DNA of 64,000 bases from Nectonema munidae (Eukaryota > Nematomorpha > Nectonematoida > Nectonematidae). Location: assembly GCA_030549495.1 (NCBI GenBank), contig JAUIRK010001052.1:2480001-2544000 (forward strand). Direction: 5' to 3'. This document shows, piece by piece, positions 48,206 through 60,530 of the stretch. The position numbers and the translations under genes are program-made. Each line of letters opens with the position of its first letter. Position 1 is the first letter of the stretch. A model generated the notes under the pieces. That model had not been told where the DNA came from. It worked only from the letters and a program-made list of their open reading frames with translations, and did no database searches.

Positions 48206-49374
48206 TGTATAACTTAATATTCGAATTTAGGAAATATTTAAAACATTAAAATGTTTACAACTTTTTAAAGAGAAAATACACTACACTTTTGAAAACATAC
48301 GTAGTAGAATAATCCAGTTATGAACATTTTTAGCGCTCTGTTTCAAGTTCAATACCTAGAACAAATGAGAAATCTTCAAATCAACAAGATCATCCAGATA
48401 TCCCCAATTTTAGAGAAAAATATTTGACTTTTCAAATTCAAAATTTAAATTAAAAACACAAAACTGATCAAAGTAGAATAATTAAGAATAGAAAATTGAG
48501 CGAAACGGATCAAAATATTAAATAAATAATATATTAGTATTACTTCAAAAAGTATCGTAAAAAATGATATGGCCTAATACTTAATCCTAGGGCAAAAAAC
48601 GAATTTAACATCACACACTCATCGTTACAGAGCCTACAAAGGTGCTTATTGCAAATAATATTTGCAAATCAGTTTTATTTACCCTAAAGTCCTTTCTCAC
48701 ATGGACCAAAAGTCGTTTTGAGTAATGAACTAAAGTAGCTTTATGGTAAGTATAAAATAACTCACTAAAAAAAGCTCACCAATCTACAGTCTAGACCAGG
48801 GTTTCTTAAACGGTGGGTAATTACCCCCAAAGGTAATTAGCTAATTTCCAAGGGGTAATTTTAGTCGTGAGGAAAACTTCTTGATTTCCTAAAAATTTTT
48901 GCATTATGAACCTCAAAACTTGGTATTTTTATTTCGAAAGTTTTTCATTAAACATTTTTTTCTGTTCATCATATACCTATATTCAGGGACCAAGCTAGGG
49001 CAAAATCAAATAAACGCTATTTTGCCAAAATTTTGTTAAATTTTTAAATAATTAAAAATTGTATCACAAAAATTAAAAAAATTTTTAATCTTTATAACTT
49101 TTCAAATCAAACAAATAATTAAACAAAAAAATATGTCAAAATTTATCAATATAAGTACATTCTGACTAGGTATTCTGACTAGCAATAGCTTAGTAATCAC
49201 CGTTACTTTTTCATTTTTTCTGTTCATATTCTTATGTTTTATTTGTGTTCATATTCTTGTTTGCATTTAATTAATAAAGTTCTTCAAAGCCATAAAGGTA
49301 TAGCTATAGCCATTTAAGTAGCCTGGTGAGCCACATGGTGGTGGTAAAATACCCGTATAATATAAAACTATTCG

Positions 49375-49465
49375 GTACCAAATAGTCCACAAAAAGGCCG
49401 AATACCGAATAGTGAGAAAAATGACCGAATACCGAATAGTTACCGAATATTCGGTACACCTCTAG
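49375..49465 (-). repeat. ACCGAATA-rich hAT terminus inside another hAT
   Basis: Repeats of CCGAATACCGAATAG end with CCGAATATTCGGTACACCTC and TAG. Read in reverse this is the same motif as 5918-5939. It is probably one end of a different non-autonomous hAT element; the other end was not located. Confidence 0.5.
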
Positions 49466-49497
49466 TCATTTGCCAAAAAACACTTTTAAACGAAAGT

Positions 49498-50960
49498 ATG
49501 AAACCATCCAAACTCAAAGATCATCTTAACAATGTTCTTCCCCTTGTTGCAAAAAAAGACCTTGAATATTTTAAATTAATGGAAAGCAAGTTGAAAAAAT
49601 TTAGATTAGAAGATGAAGCAGGTGGGTTTCTTTTTCAAGCCAGCGATGTGGTGAAAGCATCTTATAAAATTTCATATATGATTGTAAAAGAAAAAAAACC
49701 TCACGCTATTGGTGAAAGGCTTGTTAGCCTTGCAAGATTGAAGCTGCACGACTCTTTCTTGATAAAAAGTCGGTTGACAAAATCAAACAAGTAAGTCTTT
49801 CGAATAGCACTGTCAAGCAACGCGTCGAAGAAATGTCTTCAGATAGCAAAGAACAAATCATTGATAAAATTAAACTTTCTCCGTTTTTCGCTCTTTAACT
49901 CGATGAGTCGACAGATATCTCAAGTCTTCCTCAGCTCATGGTTTTTGCCCGATATAATTGTTATGAAAAGGTGGAGGAGGAATTTCTTTTATGCAAGCCA
50001 CTTGACACGACTACAAAAGCAAGCGACATCATGAATGTACTTTCAAACTTTTTTACAGAGGAGTGCCTTTCATGGGATAAACTTGCTGGAGTGTGTACAG
50101 ACGGCGCACCAAGCCTGCTTGGTTCCAAGTCAGGATTCATGGCAATGATAAAAAAAGATAAATCCTGATATCATAACTACACACTGCCTAATTCACCGTG
50201 AGGCTCTTGCTTAAAAAACTCTTCCCGCTTCTCTAAAAACATCTCTTGATACCGTTGTCCGTATAGTGAACTTCATTAAAGGATCAGCTCTCAACACCAG
50301 AATTTTTCAAAATCTTTGGGACTCCAATCATCAAGATTTGCTTTTTCATACTTCTGTTCGATGGTTATCGAAAGGAAATGTTCTTGGCCATGTTTTTGAG
50401 TTGTTCGATCAAAACAAAGTGTTTCTCTCAGAACAAAATGTTTTTAATGATAACACCTTTGAGTTCTCAGATAATCGAAAAAAGGATATTGTTGATCATT
50501 TAAACATGCTTCAAAGCGAGTTTAAGTATTATTTCTATGAGATTGGAGAAGAAGAAAGCACACAAGTCAAACTCGCGAGAAACCCTTACCGTTGTGCTGT
50601 GGATGATCTTCCCAAAGGCATTCAAGAAGAATTTCTGGAACTCAGCAACACTTTGGCAAAAGAAGAATTTCAAGAAAAAAAAGATCTGAACATTACAAAC
50701 TTTTGGAGCAAAATGTTAGCCATTTTTCCGAAGGTTTCCAAATTTGCCTTAAAAAATTTGGAAAAAAATTTTAATATTTGAATTAAAATATTAATTCTAT
50801 TCTCTTCAACATATCTTTGTAAAACTGCTTTTTCGAGTCTATTGATCATAAAATCCAAGGCTAGAAATAAACTCGAGGCTGAAGCAGATATTAGATGTGC
50901 TCTGAGGAAAACAAAGCCCAGAATTGATCTACTCACCTCTAAAAAACAAATTCAAATGTA
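49498..50960 (+). pseudogene. hAT transposase (ZBED5/SCAND3-like), several breaks
   Basis: Forward frames in order: MKPSKLKDHLNN with VKASYKISYMIVKEKKPHAI (49498-49794), a shifted LDESTDISSLPQL, then LMVFARYNCYEKVEEEFL and VCTDGAPSLLGSKSGF (49938-50168), and RIFQNLWDSNHQDLLFHTSV, RWLSKGNVLGHVFELF (50266-50781). The end, around 50800-50900 in a shifted frame, carries the C-terminal hAT dimerisation residues. The DEST, TDGAP and RWLS motifs are family hallmarks. It lacks an evident BED zinc finger and needs at least three frame changes. Confidence 0.88.
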
Positions 50961-53679
50961 TTTTTCTGTTTTTTTTTAATTTTTAAATATAAATCTTTAA
51001 CCATATTATATTCATCATCGGCCAAGTGGATGGTAGAGAGGTAAAAATAAAGGTATTTAAAGTGATAAACATTCATTGAAATGTTTGGATAGAGAGGGGG
51101 TAATGAAATTTTTGAAGTAAGCTAAAAGGGGTAATCGTCAAAAAAGTGTAAGAACCACTGGTCTAGACTCTAAGTAGTGGACTACAGTACATTAACAAGT
51201 TCCTATATAAGTATTACAAAAGATACAAATGAATCCATTCTCTTGTCAAGATAATTTTGTAATCTAAAGAAATTATGAATCGTATATCTTGTTTTTTAAT
51301 TATTTCGTTTTTCGTCCTACTTACGCCTACAATAATCCCTTCTTCATACTCTTAAGTTAACATGGGTGGGTATTCCTCGGGGAACAGTATAAAATACTTT
51401 AGTTTATATATGAATATGATCAATTCTCATAGTTTCCCCATATTTAAAAGCTCGTTAAAATCCATTTTACTTTGATTAATTTGGATAATGTTTGTGAATC
51501 TTATGTCTAAATGAATATAAATTTCTCCCCTTAATACGTTTTCCTTCAAAATAAGAGTATATCAGGAACAATATTCCATAATGTTTTGATTTCTTTATGT
51601 ACGTTCATACTTGCAGTTATTTTAAAAAAATATAAAATGCATAATTTTTATAGAATTTTAATATAGTGTGCACGAAATGGAATTCCTCATGAAGATAGCT
51701 CTTAGCAACCGAATAAAATGTGTTATCACGAAAATTTCATTCGAATTTAGTCACATCCTTTCAAAAAAGAATAAATCAAGAATTTATCTGTTGCAGAATT
51801 CTTTTTTCAACCAAATGCTCTTCTTGACATTGACAAATAATCGTTTTTGAGTTAAGAACTGAAATGCCTTAATGGTGAGAATGGATTGAATTCATTTGCT
51901 ACGCAAGGCTAAACTCTAGCCAGCGGACTACAAGGAACTTAATCGCACGACAAAACAATTTTAGAGAATAGGACCGGTTAGCTTGTTGAATTGCTAAAAC
52001 ATATTTATGCACGAAATTAAGGAAGAATATAAATATAATATAAGACAGCGATGAGGAAATGCAATAAATTTAAGAGTAAAAGTAGTATTTAACTTTTAGC
52101 AAAGAAAAAATAAAAGTATCAATCAAGCAACCATCTTAAAGCATTATTGGTTGCAGTATAGTTCTTCAATTGAGCAAAATGACAATAAAATGAATCATTA
52201 CGAAGGAATATGTATGTCAATTCCCAAAAGATTTTACAAAGCATAGATATATTGCAACAAAAAAGATAAAACAAGAAATCGATTCTTTAAATATGAAATG
52301 CATGCAACTCGGGAAAAATAAGGAATCGATTACAATTTCAAAATTAAAAAATAAAAAATTTAGTTATTTAAAAATAAACAACTATGTACTTCAAGATGAA
52401 AAATCAATCATTAATTTTGTCATTTTCACCAATTAAATATGACTACACCATACGTACACTTGATCTCTCAATATTTTATATTTGTTTGAAAGACAAAATT
52501 AAATATTATCAGGTTAAAAGCGGAGAAACAACCATGATCTACATAGAACTAAAGAAGTTTGATTGTAAAATAGTTTTGTATATAAAACGGTTGAATAATA
52601 AAATGTCGACAATTTGCGGTATCTGAGAAAATGACGATGAAAAAAATATACGGAAAAACGGAAAATCTTTAAACTTAACTTACTTACTATCTAACTAGCT
52701 TATTAATTAACTAGCTACTAACTTTAGTTTATTTTTTTCCATCGAATCTAATCTCGATAAAATATAAAATAAAATGTGGTATGATATCTTACACTTAAGG
52801 TAGATACATTATCAGTTTCACTAAAAATAAAATCATCTCATTAAGTGATATAATATCTAAGTGTTTGGGTAAAAAACCTTACTTCAAAAAGTTTGACAGA
52901 AAATATGCTTAAAGTGGTAGAAATCTAAATGTTTGGATAGAAACCCTTATTTTATAAGGTTAATTTTTAAAAATATGGCATTGCTTTTAATCATCTGAAA
53001 AACGGATTAAATACTAAAGGCGAAATTTCTTAATAAATTATGACGAATGACTCAATATATTGAAATAAGGAAAGGATGGTATAAAAAACACAAATTCAAT
53101 GAGTTTTTAAGAAAAGTTAACCAAAAGAGTAAAAAATACTTTATAAGTAGATCATAAAGGATGGGTTAATCTACTGCCTATAACACAAATGTTAAAAAAT
53201 TATTTCGCTGAAATATAATTCGATTGCAGTAGATATAATAAAATTATAATTGTTTAGGCTAAAAAAAATCATTAAAAAAACTAATAAATAGAATCTTTTA
53301 AATGGTAATTACTTAAAGTTCCAAGATAAGCACAAAATATTAGGGATCTAGCTGATAGTGATTTAGATAGAAATTCGGAAATCAGGCATCTCCACTTCTT
53401 TCTTACTTACCAAGATACCGTAAGAGAAGATATTAATTTTTGAGCCAATTTGATCAATATTTTTTTTGACATTTCTATATTGTATTTTTGTTTTCCTTCA
53501 CAAAATTTGGATTGTGTAAATATCACATTTTATCGAAAAGTTTCATAACTAGTAACTATTACTATATACAGGTCATTGTCTAAGTGAAGATAATCTTAGA
53601 TTTCACATTTTAACTTCCAAGCGCTTCCTTCCAGCTTTCGTAGAATTTATCAAAAAAATTTGTAGAATGATCTAGAATA

Positions 53680-53730
53680 GTGGTTCTCAAACGCAGCTCC
53701 TAGCAATATCATGTTGAAACACAACAAGTA
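53680..53730 (+). repeat. hAT-like terminus AGTGGTTCTCAAACGCAG
   Basis: AGTGGTTCTCAAACGCAGCTC with CTAGCAATATC resembles hAT ends and shares the CTCCTAGCAAT word with 15185-15200 (GGGCTACTCAACTAGACTCC). The partner end was not found. Confidence 0.35.
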
Positions 53731-54534
53731 CATCTTCTATGTACTGCACGTAGGTTGTGGCGTAGTTTAGTAGCGAATTTAGACAGGATGTAATAATCGC
53801 CAATCGTCTATTTTTTGAAAGCTCACACTGGAATTCATCAAACAAAATTATATTTCATTCTGAATGACTCGTATGAACACAGTAACTCATTAATAAAGCA
53901 CATTTATGTTTATACAATTAGACAAGAAAAGCGACATTGGTTATGAACTGTGCCATAAATCTCGACTTTGACTGTCATAAATAAATAAAATAAAAGGAAT
54001 AAAACCAATATATTTATACAAAATTTAAAGGAAATCGGTTAGCCAAACTTGCAAAAAAGTTATCATCTCTGTTCGACAACTGTATTGCCAATTTCGCCAT
54101 GGCAAATTAGGAAATGCCTAGTCTTCCAAACAAACTTAAGCTTCACTATAAGGAATTTATAAACATATTCAACATCAAATCCAATCTTGTTTCACAGATA
54201 TAATCAAATTCAACGCATTAATATCAAATTTAGCCCAAGATATCCGATTCCACAGGATGAAATTTAGCGCATGGGATTAATATCAATTGATTGAAGTCTT
54301 TTTCATTTTTGTCAATTGATTAATGATTTAGATTAATTGATATTGATGGATTAAATATTAGTAATTGACAAACATGAGATTATTACAGAAATTTACTATA
54401 AAATTTCATTTTCCAGCTTATAAGACGCGAAGTGGTTTTAGCATTATTTTTCGGAAAAAATGCGTCAGATGGATAAACCGTGAAAAATTATGATCTCTCT
54501 TGTTCTACCCCAGCTAACATTCCCCATCGTCAAA

Positions 54535-54874
54535 TACAGAAAAAGATGGGGTCGGATCGGAAACCGGTGGAGTAGATTTTAAAGAGATAGGAGTCGGAGT
54601 CGGTATCTAATAAAATTGAGGCTGGTTTCAATTTTTGAAAAGATCATTTATTTTGTTTTGAAAAAATAATGGAAAAATAGTTTTATAATGTAAGTATGTA
54701 GAGTGGCGCGTCTTTAGTAGAAGTCAAAAATGAAGAGTGGAGTTAAATTTATTAAGTATTTGGAATCGAAGTTGAGTTTTTTAGTGCTTGGAGACAAGGT
54801 AGGAGGCAAAATTTTGTAAGTATTAAGAATCAGAGTCGAAGTCTGATATTTTCCCTTTGGACTCCCCAGCCTTG
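54535..54874 (+). repeat. GGAGTCGG-rich non-autonomous repeat, right end hAT-like
   Basis: A series of GGAGTCGGAGTCGG-type words ends in GACTCCCCAGCCTTG at 54860-54874. A similar end GTCCCCAGCCCTG is at 62118-62130. CAAGGCTGGGG / CAGGGCTGGGG read inward resembles hAT termini. Non-coding. Confidence 0.55.
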
Positions 54875-56084
54875 CATTTCACAAGATCCTGGCAAAATCT
54901 ATAAATAACATAGGAAAAAAATTTATAAATATTTGAGTTAAAGTAAATGGTGGATTCATACAATCAAATTTATCTTTCATAAATTAGTTTAGAGAAAAAT
55001 TATACTAAATTAACAATAAATTTTAAACACTATTTCATTGAACTCGATGAACAAATTGTATTAAAAAATATCGGTCAGCTAATATAAATTAGTATTCAAA
55101 ACAAGAACAACTTTATATATACTGTCTTTATTAATTAAATATAAAAATGAAAATTGAAAAATATAGTTTAGTGATATAAAACTGAACCTATCTATATCTT
55201 CCATTCCAAGTTTGATTGATTTTTCATTAAAAAGAGTCGCACAAAATTAGAGAAAATATTGAAAGGAGTAAATTGAATATTGAAGCCAATTTGTAACGTT
55301 TATGCTTTGGCAATAAATTTACTAAAGGTACTTTAAAAATTTATACTTTAGGAAATGAGTGAAAAAAATTATGTACTCTTATAAGAGTACATGCTTTGTT
55401 CTTATAGCATTAATATCAAAAGAATACCTAGTTTTAAATAATTAAATATTTCTGTAAAATTTCAATTAAAAAATATATTATTGAAACAGCTCCTTCAAAT
55501 TCAATGTAAGTAGTTCTTAAAAAATAATAATAATCACGAATAGCTCAAATTTAATTGATTCGAAATATGTTAGATAAAAGCAAATAATATTCAGGATGTT
55601 CTAAAATTTAGAAACATTATAATTATTAGTTAAAAAAACTCTAACTTCATCAAATATATACAATATTTTATAGACATTTATAAGCTTTTAACATTCATAA
55701 AAAACATGCTTTGAATTAACTTTGAACAAAATTAATAGATGCCTAAAGATTGATTGATTCTAAGTTATTAAAATTTTGCGATTCATTTTTCACAAGAAAT
55801 TGCTTAAATTTAAAAAACTTAAACTCAGGGGCAGGGAATTTTCACCTTAAAAAAGTAGGAGTGGACAAAGGGTTTATAGAATTCTCTGCGCTTTGGCTTT
55901 CCGACTCACTTCAAACTTAGTACAAAACCAAGAAAATTAACATTCTATTACATATTATTATTTATCTTAAATTTGATAAAATAAAATTATTAACAACTTA
56001 TTAAATTTAACTGTATTCGATAAATCATACTGGGGTTTCCCAACCCATATTAAAAATTTATCTGAACAAAATAGTCTGAAAACA

Positions 56085-56205
56085 AAAACGATCGAAACAA
56101 AACTTCGGAAAACAAAAAGGTCTTAAAGCAAAACGTCCAAAAACAAAAAAGTCATAAAGCAAAAAGGAGAAAACGAAAATATCATAAACTGAAACAACTT
56201 TCTGG
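56085..56205 (+). repeat. Short-period A-rich tandem repeat
   Basis: About seven imperfect units of roughly 16-18 bases such as GTCCAAAAACAAAAA and GTCATAAAGCAAAAA. No element identity. Confidence 0.65.
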
Positions 56206-58616
56206 GTAACAAATAAATCACGGTTCTAAAAAATGCAAGGTCAGTAAATACTTTTATGGCGCTTGTGTTGAACTATGCATAAGCATTGTTAGATCGTGAT
56301 TCGAACAGGTGAAAGTTCGAAGCTGAGACAGTCAACCCTAGACAGCAACCTGTGATAATATTTTCTGTGCAAAACACAATTTCTAAACATCATATTTTAA
56401 ACACTTCAAGACCTTATACTATCAGTTTTAGTTTCTCAAAAAATGACGTCTTTCATATAAATGGATACTGAATGTAAAATTGAAAACAGTGTGAATGAAT
56501 TATACTTATGATGTAATATATATGTATTGAAGATTGACGTATTAGTGATTATGATTTCTTTTCTTCAACTAAATGTAAAACAAATGGTTAAGTAAAAAGC
56601 ATGATGATGATTAGTATGACCATTATATTGCTATTGGGATCAATGACAAAATTTTAGGATGCTCTCCTTCAAAAGTGGATTTATTAATTTTTTGTTCTAA
56701 AACTAATCAAAGTTAAATGTTCATTACTTTGGATTAAAAACTATTTATACCTATAAATTCATTGGAGTAATATCAGTTGTACTTATATTCAGTGTAAAAT
56801 TATAAAATACATTTACACATATATAGTAATAATGTTAGTTGCATCATTGAAAATAACATTACCGATTAAATCAAGGATAAGTATAATGTTTTTTATAAAT
56901 GTATTTAAAAATAATTATGTTAACTTTAATATATTGAGATCACAACGATTTGGCCAAAAATTCTTAATTTTCAAATCGTATTCAATGATAGAGAACGAAT
57001 TTCATAGAATAGAATATAATAGAATATTTCATGAATTTCATAAAAAAATTTATATTGTATTAATTTTAGGCTTAGTTTTTAGTCACTTTTGGCATAACTC
57101 CCTTCATATCTTAAAAAAATTAGCTCATTACACACAGATAATATGTCTGTTATTTAAAGGTTTTTTAGGATTTAAAAAATAACAAATTAGATACATATCA
57201 AATTAATAATTAAAAAGTTATCGAAAAAGCCCAAATAATATATTTGCAGACCCAAAAATAAATCTAGAATAGTAAAGAAATCATAAATATTAAATAATAA
57301 AAAATAGTGTTAACAAAAAATTAAATTACGACGAAAAAAAATTGTCCATTGATATGATAACAATTAGAACAAATCCATTAAAAAAATAAAAAATAAAAAT
57401 AAAATATTCTTTCTCTACCAAATGAATAAAAAAAGGCTAGTGATGTAAATACTGTTAATACCAGATAATCTTCCTTTGGAATCAAACTTCAAGATAGCAG
57501 TGCCTATGTTTCTTAAAAAAAATTTAATTGTTCTCTTGATATTTTCAATTTTTTAATCATTTTAAGTAAAGTACATAATCTATCTTAGCATTCTATTAAT
57601 TATCTATTAATTAATCAATTATATATTGAGTAATTCATCGTAAATTTTTAATGACTAGACACTTTTTATTGTTATTAAAATCGTAAGTCGCTAAAAAAGT
57701 TTTGTGTGTCAGACAAGGGAAATATTTTTTAAGAATTGAGATAGGTAATGAAGGTTAATGCGCATAACGTCTAAAGCTAGCCTTCCTCAAAGTTGTCGAC
57801 GTCGCTTTGCAAAAATTTGATTGTATTAAAAGTATGTGAAGGATGGGATCTATTAGAATGAACCAAAGAATGTCTGAAAAACAATCTCATTGTTAAGATT
57901 TATTTTTATTTGAAGTGTATCATCGTACTTTTTACCGATTTTTAACAATGGTATGACTTTAACTTTTTAAGTTCATCCTTTCAATTGATAAAAGAAGGTT
58001 GAACAAATATACTAAGACGTTAGCAATATAAATTAAAGACATTATTATATACTTCAAACCTACTTCATCTAAACGAATCCATTATTTATTAGAAATAGAG
58101 TTAATGCTGATAACAACATTGTTTAAAGTGATATCGGGGAAAACAGAGAAAACTCATTAAGTGGAGCTATTTTAACAACATAATTTAAAGAATTAAAATA
58201 GTCGATTTTTTTCAGATGGAAACTAAAATGCTTTATAAAATAATGGAAACACAAACAGGATCGTTGGTTAATATGTTTATAGATTTGAATGCCGTACAAA
58301 AACTATTATTTTAAAGGATAACATTTTTGTTTGTTAAATAGGCAGGCTTAGTTAGTTTAATATGACACTTGTAAAATTTAAAGTATTATTAAAATTTTAA
58401 GTATACCCTTTTAGTTTATAGAGTTAGGGTGTTTTTATTTAACTTCTGCTTTTTTTGATATTGCTTAAAATTTCGGCCGTAAACCAAGGATTCCAATCTT
58501 TTACAAATGATTTTCGTTTATGTACAGAATAAAAGCTTATATCAAAAATTATTTTAAATAACGTTAAAAAATATTAAAGGCTAGTTGACATTCTCTTTTT
58601 AATGTTGAGCATAATT

Positions 58617-58660
58617 CAAGGGGGAATCTAGAAATTGGCATTAGGAGGGCGGGGAGAATT
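58617..58660 (+). repeat. Dispersed repeat end, related to 43670-43730
   Basis: AGGGGGAATCTAGAAATTGG followed by AGGAGGGCGGGGAG. It shares its words and order with 43670-43730. Confidence 0.4.
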
Positions 58661-59355
58661 TTACTAAACCAGAACTCAAATTTGAAGCATATAAATTCAA
58701 GCTTTATCAAAAATTTTAACCTATTTTTATTAAAAAAAATTGTATAATGTAAAATTAATAAGTGTCACACTTAACTACGATTGAAACATAAAAAACTTTT
58801 TAGAGCTTCTCTCTTTAGAGAAAAATTGAATCTAAAAAACGAGTTGCAGAAATCATCATAATATTTGAGTTCTACGAAATAAATTAGATCAATAAAAATT
58901 TTCAAGCAATTGGCAATGCAATAGAGGGAGGGGCGTAAGCCGGTTCCACCCCCTTTAAATTTGCCAGTGATAATGTTTAAAGATTCCATCTGTGATTGTA
59001 GCAACTCAAATATTTCTTGGATAAAAATCCTCCTATTTAATTCTTTTTCGGAATTTCTATTTTAATTATACAAAATCGATAAGATATTTGTTTCATTTTT
59101 TCTCTATATATTTTTATATTCACAAAAAAAAGTCCTGCTAATAGCTTCTAAGACGATAATTAAAGAAAAATGCAACTATCTGTATTATAAGTAAAGTTAA
59201 TTAAGAAATAGTTTGCTATAAAATATTGACTTTTATCATGATTAGAATTTAAATAATTTAAAACTTTCAAATTTTGTATATTTATTTCGTGGAGAAAACT
59301 TATAATAAAAAATATCAAATACTAAATCTATCGTATAATGAAATTATAACATGAC

Positions 59356-59727
59356 CTAAAACTGTCGCTGTAGCCATAATCGTTGTGATTTCTCATCAAT
59401 TTCTGTTGATATTTTATAAATATTATTCTCCAAACCAACGCTTATATATTCTTGGAATAAGTTAAGTTCAGTTGCAGTCTTTATTCTCAGTTCATTGTAT
59501 AAATTTTCGTTACAACAAAGAAGCCTGGAGATGAAATTGAAAAAATAATTACCATCAAGAGTTCTTGAGATTGGAGTTAGATCAGATACATGGATCAGAT
59601 TTGATGCATAATCTACACTAAAACTTTCAAAAACAAAAGGAAATTTGACAGAAGCTTCAAAGAAATTGCTTCGAGCTTCTTTACCTTTTCCATTTCCTCC
59701 TTTCACACCAATTACCTTCCTTGACAT
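59356..59727 (-). pseudogene. OTU/vertnin-like domain fragment
   Basis: An open minus-strand frame of 123 codons carries ISRTLDGNYFFNFISRLLCC, ENLYNELRIKTATELNLF and QEYIS. It resembles the OTU-type core (DGNCFF..IS.LL.G.E....LR..TA.E) found in vertnin-like and transposon-associated proteins. The catalytic cysteine position reads Tyr, so it would not act as a protease. No splice context or partner exons were recognised, so it is probably a remnant. Confidence 0.5.
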
Positions 59728-60479
59728 CCTCTACTTTCAAATTTGAAATGTGAAATCTTTACCCTTTCACATGCCTGCACTACCATTATTGATAACATTT
59801 TAAATACCTCTCCTTTTCCATAATTTCCGTTGAAAAAAATATAATCCAAGATCTCTCGCTCTCTATCACATGATATCACTTTTCTTTTCTTTCAACTCGT
59901 TTCATCTATAATAAGATTTACCAAGCATTTTTACATACACCTATTTTGGTGTCTTACCTAACTAAATATACCAGAAAACTTATTCGTTGACAACTTAACC
60001 TCAAACTTACACTCAACATCTCTCTCATCTCCTCCCTATCTTTCAAATTCTTTCTAACGGAAATTAATTTATCATGTCTCGAAGAATGGCAAATGTCCAT
60101 ATCTTCATATCAAAATGCACTAATCTCATCTTATCATATATCAGCGCTATACATATTACATTCAAAACAAAAATTTTACACCGCGGCGCTCAACAATTAG
60201 TTGGCTATATGCCTTCAAAGTTAGCGAAAGTCCTTACTGCCTCTTTGGATGCGACTTAATAGAAACATCATACCATCTCATCTTCACTCTTCTAGGATGC
60301 TGACTTTTTGATTAATAGATCACCCGCACACATACATCTTCTTTTAATACCCAACATTACTAAAAACTTTCGTAACCCTTATTGATACCATTTAAACCAG
60401 TCTCACAATCGAAGAAAATCCTATGGCAGATTAAATTTTCTCTATATTTATTTTATATATCAGAATAACAATGGTAACT

Positions 60480-60530
60480 CCTCCTTGAGGAAAGTGGTTT
60501 GAAATCTACCTACCTACCTATCTTAACTTA
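60480..60530 (+). repeat. (CTAC)n tail, possible LINE 3' end
   Basis: AACTCCTCCTTGAGGAAAGT is followed by CTACCTACCTACCTATC. A tetranucleotide tail after a non-coding 3' region is typical of CR1/RTE-like LINE ends. The less AT-rich stretch 59740-60480 may be its body, but no reverse transcriptase is readable. Confidence 0.35.

Larger units (their letters stand above)
48797..51160 (+). mobile_element. hAT transposon (ZBED/SCAND3 type) with perfect 8-bp target duplication
   Basis: Flanked by GTCTAGAC at 48789-48796 and 51161-51168, identical. Ends read inward CAGGGTTTCTTAAAC and CAGTGGTTCTTACAC, each followed by a GGGTAAT- or GATTACCCC-type word. It carries a broken plus-strand transposase. 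A foreign hAT-type motif at 49375-49465 lies inside its 5' part, suggesting a further small insertion. Confidence 0.95.

Noticed and set aside
53395-53480. Minus-strand ATG with donor TTG|GTAAGTAAG, considered as a RIM first exon
   Set aside because: The 20-residue product has no similarity to the RIM N-terminus and the exit phase cannot be confirmed.
56832-57182. 116-codon plus-strand frame
   Set aside because: Low-complexity AT-rich translation with no motif, splice context or homology I can recognise.
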